Shown: one piece after another, positions 36,687 through 48,159 of the stretch
How positions within the stretch are numbered: the stretch's first letter is position 1
How the letters are laid out: the number at the start of each line of letters is the position of its first letter
Assembly: GCA_018105865.1 (NCBI GenBank)
Contig: CM030849.1
Location: forward strand, 5,320,633-5,384,632
Source of the DNA: Metaphire vulgaris
Lineage: Eukaryota > Annelida > Clitellata > Crassiclitellata > Megascolecidae
Direction: 5' to 3'
DNA: 64,000 nt
Made by a program: the position numbers and the translations under genes
Notes under the pieces: generated by a model
The model's database searches: none
Told to the model about the DNA's origin: nothing
The model's input: the letters and a program-made list of their open reading frames with translations, nothing else

Positions 36687-37133
36687 TCACATTGGATAAT
36701 AGACTTCTTCAGCTGGACTCAGATACCTGCTGCTTCCTCTTATGGACATCGGATTTGACAACCAGAAAGCTGCTGGTTTGCGATCCAAGTTGACGTTCTG
36801 AATATCGCTACTGTAGTAAGCAGAACGAACACCGTCAGTCGGTCCGTCCATGTCCCTATCTCCTGCCCGTGGGTTTTTAGGTTGAGTTTTGCTGGTCATG
36901 TCCCTAGGTGGAGCGTAAAGCGTGGAGCGTTGAACGCCTCTGAATTCATTCTTCAAAGGTTTTATTGCCTTTTGCTTTTTTCTTACGTTTACTGAAACCA
37001 CTATAATGACGATGATTATGACGAGAGATCCGCCGACGGTTGTTACAACGATGATGATAATCATTTTCGAGGAGGAGTCGCCATCCGGGTATTTCAGACA
37101 AGAGCAGTCCCACGTTTTAGAAAACACATTCAC
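36687..37133 (-). CDS. Ig-like/IPT receptor, last exon J (membrane helix and cytoplasmic tail)
   Basis: A 447 nt terminal exon after acceptor TTATAG, phase 0, ending at TGA (36,687-36,689). It begins VNVFSKTWDCSCLKYPDG, still extracellular, then a membrane segment of about 24 residues starting MIIIIVVTTVGGSLVIII, followed by a basic stop-transfer NVRKKQK. The tail of about 100 residues is polar and basic, with tyrosines in STLYAPPR, SAYYSSD, SSRYLSPAEE and a C-terminal EEVYYPM. It has no plexin GAP domain and no kinase. YAPP and YLSP fit YxxP (CRK SH2-type) and YYPM fits YxxM (PI3K p85-type); signalling through these is inference. This makes the protein a type I receptor of at least about 825 residues without its missing N-terminus. 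Confidence 0.85.
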   Translation of the reverse strand: MNVFSKTWDCSCLKYPDGDSSSKMIIIIVVTTVGGSLVIIIVIIVVSVNVRKKQKAIKPLKNEFRGVQRSTLYAPPRDMTSKTQPKNPRAGDRDMDGPTDGVRSAYYSSDIQNVNLDRKPAAFWLSNPMSIRGSSRYLSPAEEVYYPM

Positions 37134-37760
37134 CTATAATTTATGTTAGCAAAAAACTGACATTTCACAAGTTTTAAAAGAATGCGAAATTTCTAATTAT
37201 TTATACCGAAGTAGTTACAATTTCAAAAGAAAGTAACTCAGAACTGTGTAGAACACACAATTTTGGAACTGAGTAGGCTTACCTGGGGCGTAGGGTGCCA
37301 ATATTGTAAATGGGGTTTACCAGGGGCGGCAAACAGAAGAGGGTGGCAAATTTTAATAAAGAAGAAGCAATGCTGCTTGTTGCTTGTCAATGCATTTTAG
37401 GCAGAAGTTCTTGAGAAGAACTTCTGCCTAAAATAAGAAGAGAAGATAATTTTCCTGTTTCTTCACGTACATTGAAAAACCACGCTACGCCAAAACCCAC
37501 GCTATGCCACTGCAGAGTACGATTTCCTAAGGTAATATGAATATGGACAATGCCTATGCAAGACGAGAAGATGATAAATTAAAGACCTACTGCTATTTAG
37601 ATATAATAATACCTGTCAAATGTTTTCACATACATAATATGCACCCTTTAAATGACATTTGTGACAACATGCATTTACTGCATGTCACTTCGAAGAGATA
37701 GCGAATATTTCAGCGATGATTAGTTGAGATCTAAAAACATTTTCTATTCCATTGCAGATA

Positions 37761-37937
37761 TAACACTATATATATATATATATATATATATAATTATAGG
37801 TGTGATTTGTCGGGGAAATGGTGAATTTTCCTCCTCACTGAACAACTACAGTACATACCCCACTGAGGTGGCTACTGACATCCCAGGGAGAGGTGTCGAA
37901 ATTCTCTCCAATGTGACAGAAAAATGCATTCACTGTC

Positions 37938-37978
<41 letters not shown>

Positions 37979-38021
37979 TCTTTGTTCAGTCCTTACTTTA
38001 AGACGTCTATGATATCATATG

Positions 38022-38065
<44 letters not shown>
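37761..38065. repeat. Three (TA)n tracts
   Basis: At 37,761-37,792, 37,938-37,976 and 38,019-38,066, separated by a GTGTGATTTGTCGGGGAAAT unit related to 33,427. All lie in the last receptor intron. Confidence 0.9.
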
Positions 38066-38069
<4 letters not shown>

Positions 38070-38342
38070 AAGAAGACTTAGATGGTATGGACATGTAAAT
38101 AGAATGAAAAGTAACAGACTCCCATATAAAGCACTCTACACATACAAAGAAGGAAAAGGAGGAAGAGGAAGACCCAGAAAAAGTGGATGGATAACATCAA
38201 AGAAGACTTTGAAAGATATCAAATGACAATAATAGATGGAATGAGATTAACAACGGAAAAAGATAAATGGAAAAGTTTTGTGTCAGCTATTGCCGCTAAT
38301 GAGCTGGCAGAAAGCAACTATGATGATGATGATGATGATGAT
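38066..38342 (+). mobile_element. LINE 3' end with (GAT)n tail
   Basis: The + strand reads RRRLRWYGHVNRMKSNRLPY then GKGGRGRPRKSGW, a frameshift, and MDNIKEDFERYQM to ANELAESNYDDDD, the last run being the (GAT)n tail at 38,322-38,342. W-GHV-R followed by GRPR-W-D-I is the C-terminal signature of the same LINE type as at 41.2-42.2 kb. It lies in the intron between exons I and J and is flanked by (AT)n tracts. Confidence 0.75.
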
Positions 38343-38765
38343 ATATATATATTATATATATATATATTTAACAATATATATATATATTACTGTTGTGAAA
38401 TCAGCAATGTTGACATTGTCTGAAATCTTTAGGCAATTTTTCGATTCATGGCAATGTCGACTTTGACTGAAAGTTTTAGGCATTGTTTAACAATAAAAAT
38501 GACTGCCTGAAATCTTTTTCGTGATGGAATACAATAGAAAAGCTAATACTTAAAGTAAAAGTGACTCAATTCATTAAATACGAAACATTTTTTGAAACAT
38601 TTTTAACTTGTTAGATGTAATATTCTGAATGTTTTCTACTTGCTGAGCCTTATTTCATAACTATTCAAAATAATATACAAAACACACAACACCAATTTAT
38701 TCATACAATACATTCATTAAATTCATATCTTCATTTATAGAATGAGGTAGTGGAGGTATCCAGCC

Positions 38766-39005
38766 CAGTGGCGTAACCTACAAATCGGGCGGGGGCACTT
38801 GTTTTCCATTGTACTCATTGATAAGAGGGTCTAAGATGAATTTGAATTCGTTGGGTTATTTCTTGATTCTCCATGATTGATGTGCTGACAACCTTTTTTT
38901 GCTGTCAGGATGAAAAAGGTGGCGATAATGTTTTAACATGTCTAATGTGTAAACTTCAACCTTTTATAAGACATGAGCGGGTTCCCAAAAACACGTACGC
39001 CACTG
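38766..39005. mobile_element. CAGTGGCGTA-family MITE, 240 bp, exact 8 bp target-site duplication
   Basis: Ends CAGTGGCGTAACCTAC and AACACGTACGCCACTG. ATCCAGCC at 38,758-38,765 is repeated exactly at 39,006-39,013. Contains GACAACCTTTTTTTGCTGTC, a motif shared by nearly all members. Confidence 0.8.
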
Positions 39006-39436
39006 ATCCAGCCTTTCTCCACTACCAATAGACTGCCGATTGCCATTGTACTCATCGATAAGCTGTTTTCTGATATCATTCTTGGATTAACTTGATTCCA
39101 GATTAAAGCACTCCAGCTTATTCTGTCTGATTAATGTCTAATATGTCTAATGTGTACTGCTCAACCTTTTATACTACATGAGCGTTCAGGAAAACACTTA
39201 TCCTCCACTGTGCACTGCAATAGACTTCGCGATTGCAATTTAACATATTTCAGATATCAGTCCCAAGTTCTCAGACTAAAGCACTCCAGTCTGAATTAAT
39301 GTTATATTGAATCATCCAACTTGATATATATAATTATACCAACATCAATTATATAATAACAGCTTAACATCTTTCAGATCAATGGTGCCAAGTTCGCGGA
39401 CCTGACCATGGCTGAAGTCAATATTTATTTAAGAGG

Positions 39437-39469
39437 TATATTATATATATATATATATATACCGGTATA

Positions 39470-39525
<56 letters not shown>
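39437..39525. repeat. (TA)n microsatellite just downstream of receptor exon I
   Basis: The exon frame stays open into this tract, so an automatic gene call could wrongly extend exon I. Confidence 0.95.
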
Positions 39526-39528
<3 letters not shown>

Positions 39529-39547
39529 TACATGGTAACTTGCTCAC

Positions 39548-39721
39548 TTGAATGCCTGAATTATCTTTGCAGTCTGACGTGTCATTCAGTGCCTGTTGTG
39601 GTTTATTTGCTGGCGGATAACACGTTAGCAAATTGTCAGTGAGATATGTGACGTCACAGAATCCGTCTCCAATTCGAACCGTGTAGTCTTCCTTTGTGCA
39701 GCATTGCAGAAAGCCATCTCC
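39548..39721 (-). CDS. Ig-like/IPT receptor, exon I (core of IPT domain 3)
   Basis: A 174 nt exon, phase 0-0, with acceptor GATTGACTAG and donor TTCAA|GTGAGC. It encodes GDGFLQCCTKEDYTVRIGDG, then FCDVTYLTDNLLTCYPPANK, then a spacer with SDCKDNSGIQ. The set DYTVRIGxxxCxVTxLxDxxLxCxPP matches the last IPT domain of plexins especially well. This donor was chosen over a later in-frame run because the later path reads into an (AT)n microsatellite, whereas CAA|GTGAGC joins exon J in phase 0. Confidence 0.85.
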
Positions 39722-40168
39722 CTAGTCAATCATTAATATATTTAAGAAAGGTGATTCATCAAAAGCAATGCATACATACAGCATAAGCATATTAAGCATA
39801 CTGTACATGTGCAATGAAATGTGTGCTTGATGACTAAGATAAAAAAGAACTGGTATTACGTCAATCATTAGGTGGCGAGGTGTTTCATCAGTTGACAAAC
39901 TGGAGAAATAGTAATGATATTCGTGTTAAACGAAAGCTGCTAGGGAAACATTTGGTTTTGTTCTTCCTCGAGGTCTTCAAAAAGCTGATTTAAGATGTGA
40001 CTGAGGTTATTACTTTGAGTCTCTGAAGAAAGACTTTTTCCTCATGACACCAATGCTATTAAAGACTGAAAGTGCTAACACTGCAGTATGCTTTCAAGTC
40101 GTCAAATAACGTTTGCTCATCGTACACTTATCAAATATAAGATTAAATACAATACAATAAATACAAAC

Positions 40169-40606
40169 CTGAATAGTAACCATATCTGTGCTTTGAATAA
40201 TCTTATTACTGGGACACGTAATTTTTGGTGGAAACTTGACAACGTTATTTCCGTTGCTATCCCTGAGAGAATTGTTTTTGTATTTCTCAAATTCATCGTA
40301 AGATATTCCCAGATATATCATCATTTTCTCTTGACTATTTGGTGCAATGTACGTTTGATTTGTCGAGATGGATTTGATGGGAACCAAGCGTTTTGACCTA
40401 ACTGCGGTAAATGGGACACTCTGTAGTACATCTCTAACTTCCCTCTGCCCTGAATATTCGACGAATGACTCTCGTTTTCTCCTGCTGTAGACGCTTGCGT
40501 CGAGATTTGTTTGATTAAACAGATATAGGAGGAAATCTTGGCGAATGTAAATGGGAGGTGACGTGCAGACCATCTTCGTTCCGTCTTCTGTTGGTTGATC
40601 ACAAGG
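40169..40606 (-). CDS. Ig-like/IPT receptor, exon H (end of IPT 2, linker, start of IPT 3)
   Basis: A 438 nt exon of 146 codons, phase 0-0, with acceptor ATTCTTGTAG and donor ATTCAG|GTTTGT. It opens PCDQPTEDGTKMVCTSPPI, the Cys-x-x...VCTSPP closure of a plexin-type IPT domain. A linker follows with a basic SRRKRES stretch that could be a furin-like site (inference), then MMIYLGISYDEFEKYKN, resembling the plexin segment after this domain. It ends VVKFPPKITCPSNKIIQSTD then MVTIQ, the start of the last IPT domain, which continues in exon I. Several N-glycosylation sequons are present (NQT, NNS). Confidence 0.85.
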
Positions 40607-40962
40607 CTACAAGAATAGTCAATGGCATTTAAATCTCGTAACAATGTTCATTGTACAACACTATTTCTTACAGGCGTGATAGGATGAAATCTTTCCCATC
40701 TTCCAAAAAACCCCACAAAGATCTCTCGAAAACTCCCAACATTGACGCAAATTTTGGCATGAAACTGTGTCTTTTCCACTCCATTCAAGTCAATTTCCCC
40801 CACACTTATGGTACTGTACTGCGGTGTAAAATTTTTTACTTATTCTTTGTCAAAACTTTAGTAAAAGGATTTTATTGCATCCATTGTCAATTGTGTCACG
40901 ACAAGTCAGTTGCTAGAAAAAGTCTGCAGCAGCTAAAATGAGAAAGTGTTATCAAAATTTAC

Positions 40963-41083
40963 CCCAAAAGTTTCATTGTAGTATGTAATGATGCTGTTAT
41001 TCGTAATGATGACAACAGCTCGAACCAACGGATGAGCCACGGAATCCAAGCTGTATCCCGATATGCTCAGAGTGTTACCACCA
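40963..41083 (-). CDS. Ig-like/IPT receptor, exon G (core of IPT domain 2)
   Basis: A 121 nt exon entering in phase 2 (acceptor TATACTACTAG, AG|T = Ser) and leaving in phase 0 at GGG|GTAAAT. It reads SGGNTLSISGYSLDSVAHP, then VRAVVIITNNSIITYYNET and FG. In plexins the second or third IPT has SGG-x-x-L-x-V-x-G-x-x-L-D-x-V-x-x-P at this point; the match is residue by residue, including the position of the LD-V and the following Pro. The exon completes the domain begun in exon F and is closed by the CDQP...VCTSPP sequence of exon H. Confidence 0.8.
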
Positions 41084-41199
41084 CTAGTAGTATACAAAAA
41101 TTGATGACTACGATATATGGAATTAGTGCACAGCAATAGATCAATTAATTATTACTATATACGCAAGATAGGCAAACAAGACATAAAATGAATATTGGC

Positions 41200-42245
41200 G
41201 ATAAATGGTCTTTTTCTTTTCTTTCTTTCTTGCCTTCCGTCGTTCCCTAATGGTTTGCACAATGAGTCTGAATGAGTTCGTTCCTTGGACGATGGGTATG
41301 AATGAGTTCCACTTCTGTCTGTATCTTGCTGCCCTGGTCATTTGGATGAAGTTCATTTGCATTTCCTCTGCATCCTCTTATTAAGTTTTTTCCAAATGTT
41401 TCTTGGTCTTCTTTTTCTCCTTTCTCCTTCGACGTAGTTGTATAGTGCTTTCTTTGGCAGTCTTTCTTCCGTTATTCTTTCAACATGACCAAACCATTTC
41501 AGTTTTCGTTTCTGTATTGATTCAAGCATCGTTTCTTTGGCTCTGTGTGTTCTCTGATCATTTTGTTTCTTATTCTTTGTCTTCTGCTTACTCCTACTAG
41601 TCTTCTTAACCAGTTAATTTCTACATTCATTAATCTACTTTCGTCTTTCCTCTTTATAGTCCTGAAATCTGATCCATGTAAGTGTACTGGTTTGATCAGT
41701 GTATTACATAGCTCTAGTTTTGTTTTCAATTATATTTGTATGTGTTTTAGTATATTCTGAAGTTTTCCAAATGATACACTTGTTGTCTTCGCTTAGTCCA
41801 TCCTCTGTCATTACTGAACCTAGTCTAGGGTCCCTGGGTATACGTAGTTTGGAACTTATTCTGTTACTTCGTCCTTTAATTTTAGGTTAATTTTCCATTT
41901 TTCTTCCCCGTGCCCATTGCTTTAGTTTTCCGTGTAGGCCTATTTATTTTCATTCCAACTTCTTCGGTTTTGCTTAGTTCATTAGTTAATGTTTGTAAGT
42001 GTTCTGCCATTGTTGCTATCACATCTATGTCATCTGCAAACCTCAAGTCAATTATATGTATTGTTTCTCCACATGTCTTACTGCAACATTTTCTTCTTCT
42101 GTGTTTTGTAGAGTTTTTTGCATTACCGCCTCTAGTATTACGTTGAATAGTAGTGGAGATAAGCCGCATCTTTGTCTTCTTATTGCAACTGTCTCAATCT
42201 CAAACCATAACGTTAGTTCCCTAGAATTTTCTCTCTGCTCAGTGT
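41200..42245 (-). mobile_element. Non-LTR retrotransposon fragment (reverse transcriptase to C-terminus)
   Basis: Minus strand reads IHIIDLRFADDIDVIATMAE (reverse transcriptase FADD box) then EVGMKINRPTRKTKAMGTGK near 42.1-41.9 kb, NVEINWLRRLVGVSRRQR near 41.6 kb, and after a frameshift KLKWFGHVERITEERLPKKA near 41.5-41.4 kb. These are conserved blocks of a LINE type common in marine invertebrates. Several stops and frameshifts make it dead. It lies in the intron between exons F and G of the receptor gene. Confidence 0.75.
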
Positions 42246-42438
42246 TTTGCTGTATAAGTTTTTACGAGTTTTATTAGCGTCTCTGGACGACCTTAGTGTC
42301 TTAATACTTGCCATAATCCCTCATGTTTTGATAATTTTGGTGCAAAAAATCAAATTGCAACGAGCGAATTTTACAGCCATTGCGTATATGCAGCAACTTT
42401 GTGTTGATGAAACTAATGGTTCAAGAATGGTAACTAAC

Positions 42439-42615
42439 CTTATGAAAAGCTCCCTAGGTTTGACGTCATCAATTCTTGGATCCGGTTTATATGTAAAGTA
42501 CCTTCCGGAAGTGATATTAGACAGTGAATTGACATTCAAAATGATTGGCAGCTGCTGATTGACCATAGTCCCATTTTCAATCTTCGGGGTTTTCACAAAA
42601 ACAGTCTGTCCAGAC
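42439..42615 (-). CDS. Ig-like/IPT receptor, exon F (end of IPT 1, start of IPT 2)
   Basis: A 177 nt exon, phase 2-2, with acceptor TTTCTATAG and donor ATAAG|GTTAGT. It encodes SGQTVFVKTPKIENGTMVNQ, then ILNVNSLSNITSGRYFTYKP and DPRIDDVKPRELFI. The F-x-Y-x-P-DP-x-I-x-x-V-x-P string is the characteristic linker between consecutive plexin IPT domains: it closes one domain and starts the next. The sequence joins E and G in frame with no stop. No Cys is visible in this domain. Confidence 0.8.
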
Positions 42616-42851
42616 CTATAGAAAAAGTAGGCGCTTGAAATGAAATGGGATTCGATATGATTGAATTCCTTAGTTTAAGTTCAAGTCACACATATTATGC
42701 GAAATTAGAAGTTTTACTCCAGCCTAATGAGCATTCTGATAAACTTTTGCGACTTCGTTCATTCAACATATGCTTAAAATTTTGGCACTTTATTGTCCAA
42801 GTTGTTTTCCAGATTTAATAATTATCAGAGCGTCTGTGCAAAATTTCATAC

Positions 42852-42987
42852 GAATTGTAATATTCCGCTGTGAGATTAGCTCCAATGTAAACGGCTGAAA
42901 CATTTGTTGATGCCAAATTGGTCACTATTGTCAACACAGTTCCTCCTGCTATAGGACCAAAGGTTGGATTGATAGAGAAATCTGATG
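42852..42987 (-). CDS. Ig-like/IPT receptor, exon E (first half of IPT domain 1)
   Basis: A 136 nt exon entering in phase 1 (acceptor TTGATTTGTAG) and leaving in phase 2 (donor AATTC|GTATGA). It reads SDFSINPTFGPIAGGTVLTI, then VTNLASTNVSAVYIGANLTA and EYYN. The order I-x-P-x-x-GP-x-x-GGT-x-L-T-I followed by V-x-x-V-x-I-G is the textbook start of an IPT/TIG domain, the Ig-fold module of plexins, MET/RON and related receptors. It ends mid-domain and continues in exon F. It is the first IPT exon after the Ig exons; the intron upstream (43-48 kb) carries a 2.7 kb LINE. Confidence 0.8.
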
Positions 42988-43295
42988 CTACAAATCAAGA
43001 GTCAAAATGTAATAGTCGTATAGATAGCATATTAATCAAACGGTTTCCAAATTAATGGCTATAGTAAATCAGGCATTGAAACCTAGAGCTGAGGCTGCTA
43101 ACTTTCAACATACGGATGAGTCATGTAGCGAATAAAAACTGCAGTCGTTTATGCGCTGCTTTACAGCATAAAAATTTCGCCCGTTGCGTCATGATCTTAT
43201 CACTCTACGGAGTCTACGAATTTCATATAATCACACAGGCTTGTCCATGGACAGATTCGTCTGTCTCATTCCCATCCCATCGTCCCATGGGATTC

Positions 43296-43469
43296 CCCAG
43301 TGTTTATTCTAGCCCCCTTGACATTGGGGGATTTTGAAATGTTTGAGGGGGACAAGGTCTGAGTCGCCACACTTTGGGGGATTTCCATCCCCCATGCAAC
43401 ATATAAAAAATTTGGGAGGATTTTTTACTTGGGGGATTCCCCCTAAGAAGGCCTAGAATAAACACTGGG
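43296..43469. mobile_element. Foldback MITE, 174 bp, CCCAGTGTTTATTCTAG ends
   Basis: Perfect 17 bp inverted ends at 43,296-43,312 and 43,453-43,469, with a GGGGGATT-rich interior. ATTC flanks both sides. Related copies are at 30,366-30,506 and, partial, at about 31,905-31,960. Confidence 0.7.
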
Positions 43470-43619
43470 ATTCACAAAAAATATTATTATAATATTAATC
43501 ATGTGTAAAAATACAGTTCGGAAGGAATTTAGACATTTTTGACAGTTTAGTTTATTGCCCACTAAATAGGTCTACCGTCTACATGTACAAAGAGACATGT
43601 ACAACGACAGAATTTATTA

Positions 43620-43664
43620 GTCGTTTTCACACAGGCTTACTTAGCCTCCTAAACCACTTAAAAA

Positions 43665-43665
<1 letters not shown>
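43620..43665 (+). mobile_element. Truncated 3' end of the (AAT)n-tailed LINE family
   Basis: CACACAGGCTTACTTAGCCT followed by CCTAAACCACTTAAAAA sits directly before (ATT)n at 43,666-43,700, the reverse orientation of the 12 kb and 54.65 kb copies. Confidence 0.6.
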
Positions 43666-43702
<37 letters not shown>

Positions 43703-43735
43703 CAATAATTCAATATTATTATTATTATTATTATT
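43666..43735. repeat. (ATT)n microsatellites
   Basis: Two blocks following a LINE 3' end. Another ATT block lies at 44,355-44,420. Confidence 0.9.
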
Positions 43736-44229
43736 TTATTAAAATTATTTTATTTCAAATAATCAATAATTCAATCAAATAACTCTTACTTATTCAGTCT
43801 TTAAAATTCAACATTATTTTATTAAAATAAAATTTTATTTCAAATATGAGAATTCAGTGTCATCCTGATACTCTTACTCAACAAAATGCTTCTGAGTCAC
43901 TAAGCTCATTCAGACCACATTATCGACCAATTGAACCCTCCCAAATAAAATTAGCACTCTAGTGTCAATCTGCTTTGAGAGTTCAGCGAACTTTGTTTTC
44001 AGCCACAGTAGTTGCAGGGGTGGAAAGATGGCACACACAAGCCTAGCACAGTTACCGCCTGCCCGTATAATAAAAGGCTGCGAGTATTTATTTATCCAGT
44101 TTCCGGCCACAAAATAAAGATACAAATATATGAAGGAAAAAGAGAGGTAAAAGGTTTCAAAAGGGGATTTTAAACAAAAATAAAGAATAGCTCTGTCCCA
44201 TGAGTCCCATTGGATGAGACGGGACAGTG

Positions 44230-44275
44230 TCCCATCCCACCCCATCCCATCCCATCCCATCCCATCCCATCCCAT
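44230..44275. repeat. (CCCAT)n short tandem repeat
   Basis: GTCCCATCCCACCCCATCCC and further CCCAT units; a related GTCCCATGG motif occurs at 43,282. Confidence 0.8.
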
Positions 44276-44378
44276 GAGACGTCCCATCTCATGGACAAGC
44301 CTGTAATCACAGTACGTCTCACACAGGACAAATGCTACTAAGCCAATCAACACCCTATTATTATTATTATTATTATTG

Positions 44379-44421
<43 letters not shown>

Positions 44422-44819
44422 GTAGAAACGGTAGCCATTGAAGATCGCAGTAGTGCCAAATAGGTGTTAGTCTGTGATATAGTATTAATTTGCTGACTTT
44501 TCAAATATTCCTATTCATTTATACAGTAATAAAAAACTTCGATCGCGTGATTAAATGTTATTTTTGTCAGACTGTTTTCTCGTTATGCTTCTTGCGATAT
44601 ATCAAAATTCGTATCGTTCGACAATAAATTCGAAACTAGCGCTAGTTTGATTAAAATTGACCGGTGATATTGTTGTAACGGAATGCGACACCGTTATAAA
44701 TTTGAAAATTCGTTGCAGCTCTCGCCTGATTTTATTTTATTCTTAGATCGACTGATTTTCTCTACGTAATTATGATAATTAACGTTTTCGACTGGACTTT
44801 TCAAATAACTCTATTTTTC

Positions 44820-47563
44820 ATTTTTTCTTGTCTAACCGAGTTCACAATGCCTGCAAGTCATCACAGTATGCGTTCGTTCGTTCGTTTGTCGGCTGTTGGC
44901 TTGCTGTCACGGTGGTCGTCCTGCACCCTTGTGTCGTTGAAACGCTATCTGAATTTGGGATTCTCAGACTCTATGAGACCCTTGCCCATCGCCATCGCGG
45001 AAAAAGAGGAAAGACGACGGTCCACAAGTTTAACGAATGGGGATGTTGTCTCATTCAGATACATATCGGCCTGGTCATCCTGTCATCGTCTTTCAAATAG
45101 AACTCTAAAGTTCGGCTTACTAACAAGTCCTGGATGACTTACACTGTCGATCCATACAGGTTCATGCCTGTGTGAGACTTTAGATAATCAGCATGGATCA
45201 TATTTCCAGGAATATACAGTCGTCAAGCAAGCTCAAGACGGAGAGAAACTGTCCACCAATCACGGCGGAGTGGCAATCTCGCCCACCAAAATTCGTATGA
45301 TGAGGATGGAAATTCCAATGATCGCCCAAACCTTCGAATCCGTCTGCGCGCGTGTCACCTCAGTCGTCAGGGATATCGGCAAGCAGACCTGGATCAGCGG
45401 CAATATCTCATATTCTTCGGAGCTGAAAATGGCCTCGCTTACAGACTCAAAAAACGACGTCTAGAACTAATATTGCAACAATTATCCCAGACTTATAATC
45501 ATAGGAGGGGTTTTCGTCGCCGTCCGTGGAGAGTGAGTGGTCAAACTCTCCGACCATCACCTTCTCCTAGCATGGGATGTAGCGCTTGCACACCCCAGCC
45601 CGATCTACTTCAACCACTCGTCGTGCATGAGCTCGATTTACACGCCTTCCAGCGAGAACTCAAGCATTCCTCACTCTGTAATAACGAAGCGTGGGCGGAG
45701 ATGGACGATGGATGAAATGGCGGAACTATTAATAAAGAGATCACTACAGTATTAAACAAACTCGCTCCAGCTACAACTGTCACATGTCGCCGACGCCCTC
45801 GGACCCCCTGGTTCGATGATGAATCCAGGGCGTTGCGAGGAAAAGAACGTCTTAAGCGCAACAATCTGAATAATTCATCGTAAAGGGCTTCTTCGACGAA
45901 AAAAGAATTATTTGGAATGAAAAAGTGGAAGCTGGGCAATCCGCACAGCAATGGCGGACTCGATTTGGACGTGGACGTCAGTGTCCGACTCGACGAGCTT
46001 CTAGTGTATCAGGGAAAAAGTGCGGGAATACGCACTGCCACTGAAATGTATGCTCCGCCAACGTTCAAACCAGCAAATTCCACTCGTTTGCACCCTCCGA
46101 GCGCTGACGGTAGAAGAAGTCGCCGCAAGCATACGGGCACTCCCGGACAAACACTGCTCCTTGGACCCATTACCAACTAGTCTACTCAAAGAACTGAATT
46201 TTAACTCCGTTTATCACTGAGCTCTTCAATCAATCTCCTCGGGGACAGTGCCTACTATCTTTAAGACCGCTTATGTTGTTCCTCGGATCAAGAAATCTAA
46301 CTCTGACAAGATGTCAAATCATATCGACTGATCTCCAACCTATCGGTTCTTTCTAAGCTACTGGAGCGCCTTGTAGCAAGTCAGCTCAACCAATTGACGA
46401 AATCAGTCGGCCTATCGCGTTCGGTCCTGAAGGTAATTGCAGATATCCTACGTGAACTCGACACTGGAAAGGTAGCGGCACTGATACTACTGACCTGATT
46501 CAGCGTTCGATACTGTCGACCACGACACTCTGCTGAAGAGGCTGGAAATAACTTACGGAGTTGGTGGCAGATTGCATGGTTCTCATCATACCTTAACCAG
46601 CTTGTACGCTGCGCCAACTCAACATCGGAGATTACCCAGTCACAAATGGGGGTCCTCAAAGTTCAGTCCTCGGACCCATCCTCTTTGCATTATACCTGGT
46701 CGATCTACTCGACATAGCTGCATGATCTGCAGGCACACCTAATGCAGATGATCAAGTATATGGGAGTTGTCACCATCTTTTCACGAATTACGAACTGTGT
46801 CAAAATGGGATCAAATCGTCTCCAGGTCAATACTGCGAAGACAGAAATCTTATGGATGGCAACCGGAAGACATCAGCACCTGCTCCAATCCACTTCGGTC
46901 CGGATCGTCACGATAATGCCCCTGGAAATCTCGGCATCTATATCGATAATGACGACGAGGCAACACGTGATACGCACCGTCGCCAGCTGCTTTGCAGCAC
47001 TGCGGTTAATTCGCAGCATACGAAAATATGTATCTCTGAATGCCCTGAAGACTTTGATCAGTGCCTTAGTAATCACTAAACTTGACTACGGCAATGCCAC
47101 CTTATGATCCCGAAACACCTTCGACAGACTCCAGAGCGTATCTCGGCTGCACGCCTGATCCATCGATCAGGAATATGACCACATCACGCCACTGTTGATC
47201 GAAACTGGCTCTCGGTCCCCGAGCGAATTATAAGTTGGACCTCGTCTATCGGTGCCTACGGGAATATCTCCGGTGCGAACTCCAGAGATCGGCTGTAGAC
47301 AGTAGAAGGCGTCTGCGATCTTCCATAGCTCATATGCCACTGCCGGCGACCGTGTTCTCGGTGAAATAGCGAAAGCCTGGAATCGTCTTCCCATTTCTGT
47401 CCAAACATCAACTTCTCTTGACATATTTAAGAAGCGACTGAAGACTTGGCTGTAAGAAGCTATTCTGGTAGATCCTGACCTATAGGCCTATTAATGTACA
47501 ATGTAATAAAGTAGGACGACAAAAATCTTATTTTTTTGAATAAATAAATAAATAAATAAATAC
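44820..47563 (+). mobile_element. Degenerate Jockey-superfamily LINE (CR1/L2-like), nearly complete ORF2
   Basis: Fragments in all three frames follow LINE ORF2 order. The endonuclease part has NHGGVAISPTKIRM and TFESVCARVTS (about 45.26-45.36 kb), then LRALTVEEVAASIRALPDK (46.1 kb). The reverse-transcriptase part has LISNLSVLSKLLERLVASQL (46.33-46.39 kb), then SNRLQVNTAKTEILWMATGR and CFAALRLIRSIRKYVSLNAL (46.8-47.05 kb). The C-terminus is GDRVLGEIAKAWNRLPISVQ and SLDIFKKRLKTWL with a stop near 47,455. A short 3' UTR ends in (AATA)n at 47,538-47,562. Many stops and frameshifts show it is long dead. It sits in the intron between exons D and E of the receptor gene. The left end is approximate. 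Confidence 0.8.
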
Positions 47564-48159
47564 AATGTCTTTCAGGCGCCATCGTCGTTTTGTCGGCGGG
47601 GTTTCAGAATGATTTCTCCATCGGGAGAAGGTGTCTCTAGAAAACCAGTCCCACCATATCCTTGGTCATCCTCCTTCACCTTCAACAAGCCGACCATACG
47701 TCAACGTCTTTAGATAATCATATTTCAGATGACAGTATCGAGTGTCGCTCCTTCAAAAACTGGTCGTTCTAAGTTTACTTCAAAATTCGGCATCAATTAA
47801 TTTATATTGCCTACCCACAGGGATATCGAGCAGGACTCTCTTAAAATTTCATCTTCCTAAAATGGCTTTCCATAAAAAGACGAGCTAATATTGCGACAAT
47901 GACCAGAATTCGGAGTTTTTTACAGATGGAAAGATAGCACTGATCATCCTAACAGACAATAATTTTCTCACAATCCATTTTGAAATTTGTATAATTCATC
48001 GGGGCTTTGCAAAGTTGATACGATTTTGTCATTGACGATTCTGTTGAGAACATGATTAATTTGAGCCAGAATGATGGAAATAAAATTTCGTCAAAGTGGA
48101 TTAGAGTTTGATCTGATTTTGAGATTGTGTTGATTTTGTGTTGATTGAGAAGAATCTGT

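Noticed and set aside
39425..39547. Extension of receptor exon I into the following frame (Tyr-Ile repeats)
   Set aside because: That path translates an (AT)n tract; the GTGAGC donor at 39,547 joins the next exon in frame.
44772..45137. 121-codon frame as an independent gene
   Set aside because: It is in line with, and probably part of, the 5' end of the degenerate LINE that continues to 47.56 kb.
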